From Methylomonas sp. MK1 (GTDB taxonomy: Bacteria > Pseudomonadota > Gammaproteobacteria > Methylococcales > Methylomonadaceae), in the NCBI RefSeq assembly GCF_000365425.1, contig NZ_AQOV01000001.1, forward strand, positions 1,798,001 to 1,862,000: DNA of 64,000 nucleotides, given 5' to 3'. The notes below the pieces were generated by a model. The model searched no databases, was not told the origin of the DNA, and worked only from the letters and a program-made list of their open reading frames with translations. This document shows, in pieces, positions 9,662-16,872 of the stretch. Made by a program: the position numbers and the translations under genes. Position 1 is the stretch's first letter, and every line of letters starts with the position of its first letter.

Positions 9662-9862
9662 TCAGAATGTCCTGGTAAGAAATCCGGTGTGTTGGCGAAT
9701 ACTGTCAGCATATGCCATTAAATCATTAAATGCCTGAACACAATCTCGGTGATAGGGATGTCTGCTGTTATTTAGCGGATGGGTTCGGTCTTCCGTCAAA
9801 TCGTTTATCACCCGCTCAATCTCCGAAAGCTCTGTCGGCTTCTTGTAGAAAAATTCGTTCAT
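9662..9862 (-). CDS. Hypothetical protein, conserved-looking
   Basis: A 66-residue acidic/polar protein beginning MNEFFYKKPTELSEIERVIN, with a HPLNNSRHPYHRDCVQAFND middle. Its helix-forming composition and a heptad-like LxEIxxVI pattern suggest a small soluble helical protein. It has no signal peptide, membrane segment or catalytic motif that I recognise. The ribosome site is weak. I think it is real because the sequence is protein-like throughout and no other frame competes, but I can give no function. Confidence 0.55.
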   Translation of the reverse strand: MNEFFYKKPTELSEIERVINDLTEDRTHPLNNSRHPYHRDCVQAFNDLMAYADSIRQHTGFLTRTF

Positions 9863-10084
9863 TTTTGCTGACTCATATTTTCATTTGTTTAAAGCGTTAG
9901 CTTACAAATGCCCTATGACATCAATGTGACAAAAAGCCCTCACTGATTTGTTTGTTGGATGCCCGACCATAAATAACAGCAGAAAAGCCTTCGCGATTTA
10001 CACCCTAAGTGTGCCAGCGCACCGACTTTGACACAAAAAATCTCTAGGCTGGGTCAGTATCAGTCATCACTCGGAAAAATTGCC

Positions 10085-10216
10085 ATGAGTAAGTCCCCAA
10101 AAAGCAATAAAGAAGACAAGAAAAAACCAGCGCACACTCAGAAAGAAAAGAAGGCTATTAAGAAATCTAAACAAGATTCACATAACAGCAGCGGCGGGTT
10201 ATTGACGGGAAAATAA
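10085..10216 (+). CDS. Small lysine-rich protein
   Basis: A 43-residue protein starting MSKSPKSNKEDKKKPAHTQK, with about one third lysine and a GGLLTGK end. Very basic small proteins of this pattern (SKSPKSNKE...KKKPxxTxKEKKAxKKxK) occur widely in proteobacteria without a known role. I chose ATG 10085 over the upstream start at 10028 because the lysine-rich region begins there and the extra N-terminus looks unconserved. A nucleic-acid-binding role is possible from the charge but unproven. Confidence 0.55.
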   Translation: MSKSPKSNKEDKKKPAHTQKEKKAIKKSKQDSHNSSGGLLTGK

Positions 10217-10342
10217 TAACGGTTCCGAATTGTCATTCATGCCGAACCGGTGACTTCTGAAATTATCGTCAGTGGCGACCGCATTAGCCAACCCATTGAA
10301 ATCTTACGAAACCCAATACCGACCCGGAGACTCCCGTTCGGG

Positions 10343-10373
10343 CAAAAAAAAGCCCCACATTTGCATGTGAGGC
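10343..10373 (-). terminator. Rho-independent terminator of the tRNA-Asn gene
   Basis: Read on the minus strand, GCCTCACAT pairs with ATGTGGGGC around a four-base loop (one mismatch), followed by a run of eight T. It lies just downstream of the tRNA-Asn 3' fragment, so it marks the original chromosomal downstream side of that tRNA gene. Confidence 0.75.
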
Positions 10374-10384
10374 CTTAATTTATT

Positions 10385-10431
10385 TGGCTCCCCCGGACGG
10401 GCTCGAACCGCCGACCTAGTGATTAACAGTC
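10385..10431 (-). tRNA. tRNA-Asn 3' half, anticodon GTT; attachment-site fragment
   Basis: On the minus strand the sequence runs from the anticodon loop (CTGTTAA) through the variable loop and a canonical T-arm (GGTTCGAGCC) to the acceptor end GGGGGAGCCA. The D-arm and 5' acceptor strand are missing: upstream sequence does not pair with the acceptor stem. This is the pattern left when an element integrates into the 3' end of a tRNA gene, with the complete gene recreated at the other end. The integrase 150 bp away supports this. Confidence 0.8.
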
Positions 10432-10584
10432 GCTAAAGACCATGTTACCACGTATTTCTGCAGGTTGCAGAACATTCCTAAATGCCCGATTATATTGAAC
10501 TTTATCACATCTTCCGTTCATGGTTGTTTCATTCTGTGACCTTATGTTGCGGAATTCAAGTGACCACAAAGTGACCACGAAATT

Positions 10585-11781
10585 ATGTTTACTGACAAAT
10601 CGATCAAAGGACTTAAGGCAAAACCGTCGGCATATAGACTTTATGAAAAAGGGCCCGATAAAGGCTTTGGCGTCAAAGTGACGCCAGCTGGAAGCGTAAC
10701 CTTTTTTATTCAGTATGCAGGTCCAGATGGTAAACAAAAATTCGCAAGCCTGGGCCGGTATCCATCGATTAGTCTATCTGAGGCAAGAGATAAGTGTCGT
10801 GAACTGAGACGGGAGATCGATCGCGGAGTTGACCCACAATCCCGCATTGAGCTCAGACTTGGCAGCGTAGCTGATTTGTTTGATTACTACATCAAGCACA
10901 TGGTTGATTCAGGAAAGCGAACTTTTGAAAAAGTCGAGGCCGATCTTCATTACAACTGTAAAGACATTTTGGACTTACAAGCTAAAGACGTAACTCCAGC
11001 CCATATAAGGAAAATACTTTACACCATTATTTCGCGAGGCTCGAATGTTCAGGCTAATCGGATTCGGTCTTACTTAAGAAGAGCTTTTGAATTAGGGGTT
11101 TATCACGATAATGATCCAAAAAACCTATCAAATGATTTTACCTTTCAAATACAAACAAACCCTGTCGATGCAATTCCAAAAGACACAAGTGCCGAAGTCG
11201 CCGGAGAAAGAGCATTATCATTTTCAGAAATCAAAGTGCTTTGGAACGAAACATGCCTTCATGAGCAATTCCATCTAGCCACAAAACTACTGCTACTATA
11301 TGGCTGCCGTTCTTGGGAGCTCTGCGGCGCAATGAAACATGAGTTTGATTTTGAAGCCATGATTTGGAGCGCCCCACCAGAACGCGTGAAAAACGAACGC
11401 TGGCTGATATTGCCTATTACTCCATTAGCAAAAAAATTACTTGCTGAATTATGGCCATATTCTGGAAACTCTGACTATCTTTTTCCAAGCCGATATAATG
11501 AAGAAAAACCGATACACAAAACATCTTTGGCGCACGCAATCACTCGAATAAGCAGCATAGATACTTTTACACCGAGAGATTTAAGAAGAACAGTAAAAAC
11601 TCGTATGGGAGAAATTGGCATAGAAAAAAGCATCAGAGATAGGATACAAAATCATGCTCTAAATGACGTAAGCTCAAAACATTATGATAGATATGATTAT
11701 TTACAGGAAAAACGAAGCGCCTTATTAAAATGGGAAAAACATTTAATCGAGTTGAATGCTCATAAAAATACGTTCAGTTGA
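10585..11781 (+). CDS. Tyrosine recombinase, P4-type integrase of the element
   Basis: A 398-residue integrase with an N-terminal DUF4102 arm-binding domain (residues 1-90) and a C-terminal catalytic domain. Catalytic residues visible: R242 (GCRSWELCG), R334 in TPRDLRRT, H357 (NHAL) and nucleophile Y367 (SKHYDRYDY). The usual box II histidine is arginine (R331), a variation I believe occurs naturally in this subgroup. Direct repeats GTGACC and GTGACCAC lie upstream of the start (10536-10577) and may be arm or excisionase sites. It sits beside the tRNA-Asn fragment and is probably responsible for the integration there. GC content is lower than in the flanking genes. Confidence 0.93.
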   Translation: MFTDKSIKGLKAKPSAYRLYEKGPDKGFGVKVTPAGSVTFFIQYAGPDGKQKFASLGRYPSISLSEARDKCRELRREIDRGVDPQSRIELRLGSVADLFDYYIKHMVDSGKRTFEKVEADLHYNCKDILDLQAKDVTPAHIRKILYTIISRGSNVQANRIRSYLRRAFELGVYHDNDPKNLSNDFTFQIQTNPVDAIPKDTSAEVAGERALSFSEIKVLWNETCLHEQFHLATKLLLLYGCRSWELCGAMKHEFDFEAMIWSAPPERVKNERWLILPITPLAKKLLAELWPYSGNSDYLFPSRYNEEKPIHKTSLAHAITRISSIDTFTPRDLRRTVKTRMGEIGIEKSIRDRIQNHALNDVSSKHYDRYDYLQEKRSALLKWEKHLIELNAHKNTFS

Positions 11782-11831
11782 TTTTTATTAGATCGACAAT
11801 AAATTAGCCATTAATTATTTTTTGATTTAAT

Positions 11832-13238
11832 TCAATCAATGAGTTTTATTCCTTTTTCCTGCCATACCGAAAACTCCAGAGGACGCAAGCCGAAACGGAT
11901 AGCATTTCCTGCATGTAACGTTTTGAGTTCGGTTTGTATCAAAATAATGAATTTCTGCTTGTCTTCCTGGGACACAGAATTTGGAATGCCTGCCAAGATT
12001 GATGCTGCATCTGTCGCCAGTCCATCCCGGACAATGGCTCTTATAACCTCGGCCAGTTCGTTTCGGTAACGTAATCTAACGATGTCCGGCGGCACGAGCT
12101 GCTGTTGCACGGCGACGTATTGCTGACAGGAACGCTCGTAAGCCCAAATATAGACATCTCTCAACAATTCAATTCGATTCAGCTCATAGACACCGAGGAC
12201 CGCGTCCACGTAAGCCTGTTGAGGCACATCGATAAAGGACAGTGGACAAAGATTGTGTTGAATCAGCGGGATATTGGCCGCCAAGCGCGAAACCCGTTTG
12301 TTGACGTCTTCGAAAGGCTGCAAGTAGGGCAAATGCACCATCAGGAAAAACGATTGTTCAAACGGATCGGCGATTTCCGCCGCCATGGTCATGACAATCC
12401 CGAACAACTCTTCAATCCGTTGCGGCATCGCAATAGGCAAATATACACTACCCCCAATTTCGACCGCCCGATTACGCAGGCGACCACAACTCATTGGATC
12501 CGCCAACAAACCATCCGATAAAAAAGCATGTAAGGCAACGATGGTTTCGGCCGTAACACCGGCATGCTCGGTATCGCGTACCAAATATTCAATGGCCGAC
12601 TTATGATTGAGGATCATCTGGGTTTCCATGACATCCTTGCCTTCAGCCGCCTGACCGAACTCAATCAAGCGTTCAGTATCCAGTCGACTGTAGGTATTGC
12701 CTTCCAAGCGGGAAGAAGCCCAAGAAAGGTCGATGAGCAGGCGATTCAGAATGTCACGGGCAAACGTTCCTGCCGGGGTTTGCTCAGACGGCGACCTGCC
12801 CAAGGTATGTAATTGTTCGCGTAAACCAGCTGATAAGTAATAGGTGTGGTTTGGATAGTACTGCCCCAGGAAATCCGGTTGGTAGCTGACGGGAGGCCTT
12901 TGAGTTCGTGGTTGACGAATAAAGAACTTGATCTCTTCGCCTTCAAGCGAAATGGGAATGTAAACTTCGTCAACGCCATGCCGGTTTGAGTCATCCACAC
13001 CATCAACTGTGGCGATACCCGTACCAGGCTTTACGACTTTATACTTCAGTGCTCGTCCATCGCCTTCGCTAACAATGCGACGCTCTGCCACCAATGTGGC
13101 CAATCGACGTTGTAAAGTGCGGCCCTTAATTTCGAAATCTAGCCATTGCGCAATGTCTTTCGCGCCAATACCTTCGGGATATTGAGCAATCAGCTTTTCG
13201 ATTCGTTCCAGCTCTTCTGATGGGACTATTTTTGGCAT
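11832..13238 (-). CDS. Fic/DOC family protein with N-terminal winged-helix region
   Basis: 468 residues. The N-terminus (1-70) is a helix-turn-helix-like segment of the type fused to Fic domains. A DUF4172-like middle carries an inhibitory motif SSRLEGN (S175, E179, G180), which in class II Fic proteins blocks the ATP site. The Fic core is H302-L-P-Y-L-Q-P-F-E-D-V-N-K-R315: the catalytic His and terminal Arg are kept, but the usual G of GNGR is V312 and the following G is K314. Members normally transfer AMP to target proteins. This HxxxxxPFEDxNKR form is a recurrent subgroup, so activity is plausible. Convergent with the integrase and likely element cargo. Confidence 0.88.
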   Translation of the reverse strand: MPKIVPSEELERIEKLIAQYPEGIGAKDIAQWLDFEIKGRTLQRRLATLVAERRIVSEGDGRALKYKVVKPGTGIATVDGVDDSNRHGVDEVYIPISLEGEEIKFFIRQPRTQRPPVSYQPDFLGQYYPNHTYYLSAGLREQLHTLGRSPSEQTPAGTFARDILNRLLIDLSWASSRLEGNTYSRLDTERLIEFGQAAEGKDVMETQMILNHKSAIEYLVRDTEHAGVTAETIVALHAFLSDGLLADPMSCGRLRNRAVEIGGSVYLPIAMPQRIEELFGIVMTMAAEIADPFEQSFFLMVHLPYLQPFEDVNKRVSRLAANIPLIQHNLCPLSFIDVPQQAYVDAVLGVYELNRIELLRDVYIWAYERSCQQYVAVQQQLVPPDIVRLRYRNELAEVIRAIVRDGLATDAASILAGIPNSVSQEDKQKFIILIQTELKTLHAGNAIRFGLRPLEFSVWQEKGIKLID

Positions 13239-13417
13239 GATTTGATTTTTGGTGTCGCGATTAGTTTTAATGCGCCATTTAATATGTCATTAAACCAAAA
13301 ATCGCGCCATAAAAACATCCTGGTTGCACATTTAAACTTAATCCAACTTCAGTCCGCTCCAGTCATCACGCTCCGTACCGACCGCAAGATCAAGCAAGGC
13401 CAAATTCAGAGGACCAG

Positions 13418-13446
13418 CGAAAAACCGCGAAAAGAGCGGTTTTTCG
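13418..13446. terminator. Strong hairpin between fic and the transglycosylase gene
   Basis: An 11-bp perfect stem, CGAAAAACCGC and GCGGTTTTTCG, around a seven-base loop. The A- and T-rich arm bases could act as a terminator in either direction. It lies upstream of both divergent genes, so it may insulate them or be an operator-like structure. Confidence 0.45.
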
Positions 13447-13507
13447 AGCGTATAGAATCTTTGGCAACGTCGTAAACTCGCATCAAGACCATTACGGCGA
13501 GCTTGCG

Positions 13508-14155
13508 ATGTGCAATATTCCTTCAAAAAATCTTAAGCTTCAGTTTCCATTTCAAAATGTTGTTAAGCATTTTCGGATTGGCATGATTGTCGGCTTTTGC
13601 ATCATCAGCCAACCCATGGAATCAATGGCTAATGGAGCCATTCAAATAAACAGCAGCAACCAACAGTCTCCTGGTTCAAAAACCACATTACGGAACACGC
13701 TGTGGGGCCAAGTTGCTCGGAGACATGGCATTGACCCCTACATTCTCTATGCCGTTGCGCTCACCGAATCGCGAAAAAACGATGACCAGAATAAAGTCAT
13801 ACCCTCGCCCTGGGCCATCAATAACGCTGGCAACGCCTATATTCCTGGCAGCCAGCAGGAAGCCGAAGCATTGCTCAATCAATTGATGGATCAAGGTAAA
13901 CGCAATATCGACGTTGGCATGATGCAAGTCAATCTTCGGTGGCATGGCCACCGTGTTGCGAAACCAGAGCAACTCTTGATACCAAGCACCAATCTCGAAA
14001 TCGGTGCAAGTGTACTCTCCGAGGCCATCCAATCAGTGCCTGGCAATCTTGCACATGGCATAGGCCGATATTTCAGTTGGAAAAATGAGCCGGCAGCCAT
14101 CCAGTACGGACGGAAAGTTATTGCCCTGGCAAATCAAATTCGCGCAATTCTTTAG
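13508..14155 (+). CDS. Lytic transglycosylase (SLT domain) of the conjugative element
   Basis: 215 residues with an export signal near the N-terminus (hydrophobic MIVGFCIISQ, then ESMANG) and a soluble-lytic-transglycosylase fold. WGQVARRHGIDPYILYAVAL leads to the catalytic glutamate in LTESRK, followed by NIDVGMMQVNLRWH. Such enzymes open the peptidoglycan for the mating channel. The start could instead be the internal ATG at 13583. The stop lies 18 bases before the FlhD-like gene. In SXT/R391 elements a transglycosylase gene likewise precedes setD-setC (from memory of that family), so the three genes probably form one operon. Confidence 0.85.
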   Translation: MCNIPSKNLKLQFPFQNVVKHFRIGMIVGFCIISQPMESMANGAIQINSSNQQSPGSKTTLRNTLWGQVARRHGIDPYILYAVALTESRKNDDQNKVIPSPWAINNAGNAYIPGSQQEAEALLNQLMDQGKRNIDVGMMQVNLRWHGHRVAKPEQLLIPSTNLEIGASVLSEAIQSVPGNLAHGIGRYFSWKNEPAAIQYGRKVIALANQIRAIL

Positions 14156-14173
14156 CCAATCGAGGATTGCAGA

Positions 14174-14485
14174 ATGGATGAGAATCTCTACAAACTCAAT
14201 CTCGACTACCTCATTGTCGCTCAATCCTTAATTTTTTCCGGCAGCGAACAGAAAGCCATGTTCTGCTTAGGCTTAACGAACGAAGCGGTTTCGTTACTCC
14301 GAAAGATGCCACTCGCACAATTAAAAAGCTTGGCTAGAAGTGATTGCCTGACCTTTGTCCCCCGTTTCAATCCCCATAAATGGAGCAAATTTCTAAACGT
14401 CGAAAAAAATGAAGATCCCAATGCACTCGACGCACGAACCATCGATCTTCTGATGCTCTTGTCTGCCCACCCGCCTGAGTCATGA
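14174..14485 (+). CDS. FlhD-like transcriptional co-activator (SetD/AcaD-type)
   Basis: 103 residues aligning with flagellar FlhD across its length: YKLNLDYLIVAQSLIFSG at the start, KAMFCLGL, and SLARSDCLTFVPRFNP. FlhD forms a hetero-oligomer with FlhC to activate promoters. On SXT/R391 and IncA/C elements the homologous pairs SetDC and AcaDC switch on the transfer genes. Its stop overlaps the FlhC-like start by ATGA, so the two are made together. The conjugative neighbourhood argues for control of transfer, not motility. The targets are inferred; see the palindromes upstream of traF and traI. Confidence 0.82.
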   Translation: MDENLYKLNLDYLIVAQSLIFSGSEQKAMFCLGLTNEAVSLLRKMPLAQLKSLARSDCLTFVPRFNPHKWSKFLNVEKNEDPNALDARTIDLLMLLSAHPPES

Positions 14486-15030
14486 GCAACCATTGCCCAT
14501 TTGCTACTCGGCTTAAAGATCAGTATTGGGCTTATCAATTGCTGAAACGAAGATTACGCACAAAATTTGCCGGCCGGGTCATCAAAACCCTTCGACAGAA
14601 AGACTTATGTAATCTCTACTTTTCCCTACACGGAGAAAGTCCGGTTGCTGGCCTAGTCCCTAGCATCCTAGCTATGCCACAGTCACGTGAGTCGTTTCTT
14701 TACATGGCGCTATTTGCATCAATCTATCGAAGCGCTTGCTCAAGTGCTATCTCCGCCGAAATGGACCTAAACGCCCTAGTGTTTGCCTGGGATACTTTTT
14801 GTGCATTCTATCCAAGCCATATCCAAGAACGCCGACCGTTTGGCCGCATACGGCCAGCAAATTTCGATGAAGCCTGGATTATCGCCGAAGCACTGAGAGA
14901 CGGACTTGCAGAATTGCCTTACTGTACGACCTGTCATACCCCCTATCTGATCATTCATGGCTGCAAATACCAGCAGGTCTGTCAAATGTGCGTGCTAAAC
15001 CAAATCCCTAAGACCAGAATGATTACCTAA
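14482..15030 (+). CDS. FlhC-like transcriptional activator (SetC/AcaC-type)
   Basis: 182 residues with the FlhC pattern: an N-terminal helical half, then a C-terminal zinc site with C148, C151, C167 and C170 (PYCTTC and VCQMC). The final basic tail KTRMIT is short compared with enterobacterial FlhC. FlhC gives the DNA-binding activity in the FlhD-FlhC complex. It overlaps the FlhD-like gene by four bases. In SXT-type elements this pair is the master activator of conjugation. Whether it also affects the host flagellar regulon, or the orphan flgK at 59.7-61.3 kb, is unknown. Confidence 0.82.
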   Translation: MSNHCPFATRLKDQYWAYQLLKRRLRTKFAGRVIKTLRQKDLCNLYFSLHGESPVAGLVPSILAMPQSRESFLYMALFASIYRSACSSAISAEMDLNALVFAWDTFCAFYPSHIQERRPFGRIRPANFDEAWIIAEALRDGLAELPYCTTCHTPYLIIHGCKYQQVCQMCVLNQIPKTRMIT

Positions 15031-15178
15031 GAATTGATCCTAAAAAGAGCGTTGTCGTGGCCGCATTGGGGGCGATTCATTATCCGGGCAACTCATCATC
15101 CAGGGAGATAACTTTATGCACCCATTTCAATTCAGAGGACTATAATCCACCCATTCAATCTTCCTATGTAATCAGGCT

Positions 15179-15523
15179 ATGAAAACAGTGAATGTCAGCG
15201 GTCTAAAGAACAACCCTAGCGAAGCGTTGCGTATGGCTCACGAGGATATGGTCCTGGTCATGAATCGAAACGAACCGGACGCGTTGATGGTCGGCCTCAA
15301 ATCCACCAAAATCATTGGTATGCCGGGTGTGCGCAAAGCCTTGGCGACAGCCTTATTCAAAGACGGAAACTTATCCCTTGCTCGCTCCGCCAAACTGGCC
15401 GATATGCCTTTGGCCAACTTTATCGCGCACGTCTCGCGTCTGGGCATTCCTGTCATCGATCAAACGGCCGATGAAATTGAGGACGATTTGGATACTCTGG
15501 ACCAGTGGCTCAACCAAGCCTGA
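15179..15523 (+). CDS. UPF0175-type antitoxin
   Basis: 114 residues. The N-terminus (KTVNVSGLKNNPSEALRMAH) resembles a Phd/YefM-like antitoxin strand-helix. The rest (KALATALFKDGNLSLARSAKLADMPLANFI) is the UPF0175 helix-turn-helix pattern. The acidic tail EIEDDLDTLDQWL likely wraps the toxin. It ends six bases before the PIN-domain gene, the normal order for this toxin-antitoxin pair. It probably neutralises the toxin and represses its own promoter. Such modules stabilise integrated elements and plasmids. Confidence 0.8.
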   Translation: MKTVNVSGLKNNPSEALRMAHEDMVLVMNRNEPDALMVGLKSTKIIGMPGVRKALATALFKDGNLSLARSAKLADMPLANFIAHVSRLGIPVIDQTADEIEDDLDTLDQWLNQA

Positions 15524-15529
15524 TTTCCA

Positions 15530-16018
15530 ATGACCAAGAAAGTAATTGTCGATGCCAGTCCATTGATCGGACTGGCGTTGGTGGAGGGTTTAATCTGGCT
15601 GCCCCAGTTATTTCGTCAGGTTTTCGTACCCGAATCGGTTAAACAAGAAGTTTTACCCGGCAAATCGGCACCTGGTGAACAATCGCTGGCTCACGCATTC
15701 GATTCAGGTTGGTTAACGGTATGGCATGAATCCATCACGCCTTGTTTGGACATTGATCTGGACGCTGGTGAAACGGATTGCATCAACATCGCGCTATCGT
15801 CACCCGAAAACTATTTGCTGATCATGGACGAACGTGCCGGCCGGGCAGTGGCCAAAGAATATCAACTGCAGGTCGTCGGTACGGCCGCCGTTATTGGCCT
15901 AGCCAAGAAACGAGGTTTGATTTCGTCTGCTCGAGCCGCGTTTGAAGTCCTGCATCGATCGGATTTTCGAATTTCGGCTACGGTAATCAACAAAATTCTG
16001 GCGAGTGTTGACGAGTAA
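15530..16018 (+). CDS. PIN-domain toxin, DUF3368 family
   Basis: 162 residues. The first acidic residue of the PIN nuclease site is in VIVDASPLIGL. Further acidic residues are E in DAGETDCIN and D in LIMDERAGR, giving the Mg-binding set typical of DUF3368 ribonuclease toxins. Translated just after the UPF0175 antitoxin with a six-base gap. Likely an RNA-cleaving toxin held inactive by its partner. Length is normal for the family. Confidence 0.85.
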   Translation: MTKKVIVDASPLIGLALVEGLIWLPQLFRQVFVPESVKQEVLPGKSAPGEQSLAHAFDSGWLTVWHESITPCLDIDLDAGETDCINIALSSPENYLLIMDERAGRAVAKEYQLQVVGTAAVIGLAKKRGLISSARAAFEVLHRSDFRISATVINKILASVDE

Positions 16019-16055
16019 TTGAATCAATATCCAGGCTAATTTTCTTTTCATTATT

Positions 16056-16170
16056 GATCCGGCCCCGTGATGATTGAAGTCTCTCGGCTTACTTTTGGCT
16101 ATAAGCCTTGTTACAGAAGGACTTCATCAAAGCCAACCCAGTAAAAGTTAAAACTTTAGAGGGCCGGATC
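16056..16170. repeat. Nested palindromic MITE-like element, 115 bp
   Basis: Perfect 10-bp terminal inverted repeats, GATCCGGCCC at 16056-16065 and GGGCCGGATC at 16161-16170. Inside are TGAAGTC (16075-16081) with GACTTCA (16120-16126), and GGCTTA (16086-16091) with TAAGCC (16102-16107). The whole unit could fold as nested hairpins. It fills the gap between the toxin gene and the membrane-protein gene. It could be a mini transposable repeat or a structured RNA. I saw no second copy in the window. Confidence 0.5.
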
Positions 16171-16262
16171 TATATGGAAATGGCTTTGATATAAAAAACC
16201 GACTTGGAACGTTAGTTCATTCGCGATAGGATTATCAAAACGCTTTAAGCATGGAGAATACT

Positions 16263-16862
16263 ATGCCGACACAGTCATCACTCTCAGATCGGTTCAAACA
16301 CCCCAGCCAGTCGATTCAATCTCGATCCAATCACTCAATGTTTAATGGCCGTCATGGAACTGTCGATTGCCCCGAATGCCATCGAATCATGGTGCCGCGC
16401 GTCATTACCTATTATGGACAACCAACAAAATCGATTTGCCCATTTTGCGGCGCAACGTTTGCGCGGTTTCCGAGTGGATTACAGAAGTTTTTGCAGCGTT
16501 TTCATACCCGCACATTAACTACAAAGCACTTTAATTTTTTTAGCTTGGCAGCTGGATTATTTGGATTAACATTCATGGGCAGTTCAAAAGACATGCTGCC
16601 TGAAACACTTTCTACATTTGCCCTTTTTGGTTTCGTTACTTTTACTGCTCTAGCATTAGCAGAATTAGTTTTTCAGTGTATTGAACAATTGGCAAATCGT
16701 CTTTCCCATGAAAGTAATTACTATTGGGCTACCTTAGTGTTTGTAGCCTGGGTACTGGGGAGTATTAACAATGAACTTACCGTACCAATTATTATGCTCT
16801 CATTTGCCATGATTCTGCGAGGGCTTATTGTTGGTTTTGGACAAATTCTTCGCAACAAATAA
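16263..16862 (+). CDS. Zinc-ribbon membrane protein next to traG; candidate exclusion protein
   Basis: 199 residues from ATG 16263, which has GGAG seven bases before it; the ATG at 16251 has no site. The N-terminal cytosolic part holds a four-cysteine zinc ribbon (CPEC at the start, CPFC about 26 residues later). About four hydrophobic helices follow (from roughly residue 85 to the end). Unrecognised family. It is convergent with traG, 10 bases from its end. In SXT/IncA/C elements the gene after traG is the exclusion factor eex, so a role in surface or entry exclusion is possible but purely positional. Confidence 0.6.
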   Translation: MPTQSSLSDRFKHPSQSIQSRSNHSMFNGRHGTVDCPECHRIMVPRVITYYGQPTKSICPFCGATFARFPSGLQKFLQRFHTRTLTTKHFNFFSLAAGLFGLTFMGSSKDMLPETLSTFALFGFVTFTALALAELVFQCIEQLANRLSHESNYYWATLVFVAWVLGSINNELTVPIIMLSFAMILRGLIVGFGQILRNK

Positions 16863-16872
16863 TTCATGGTTC

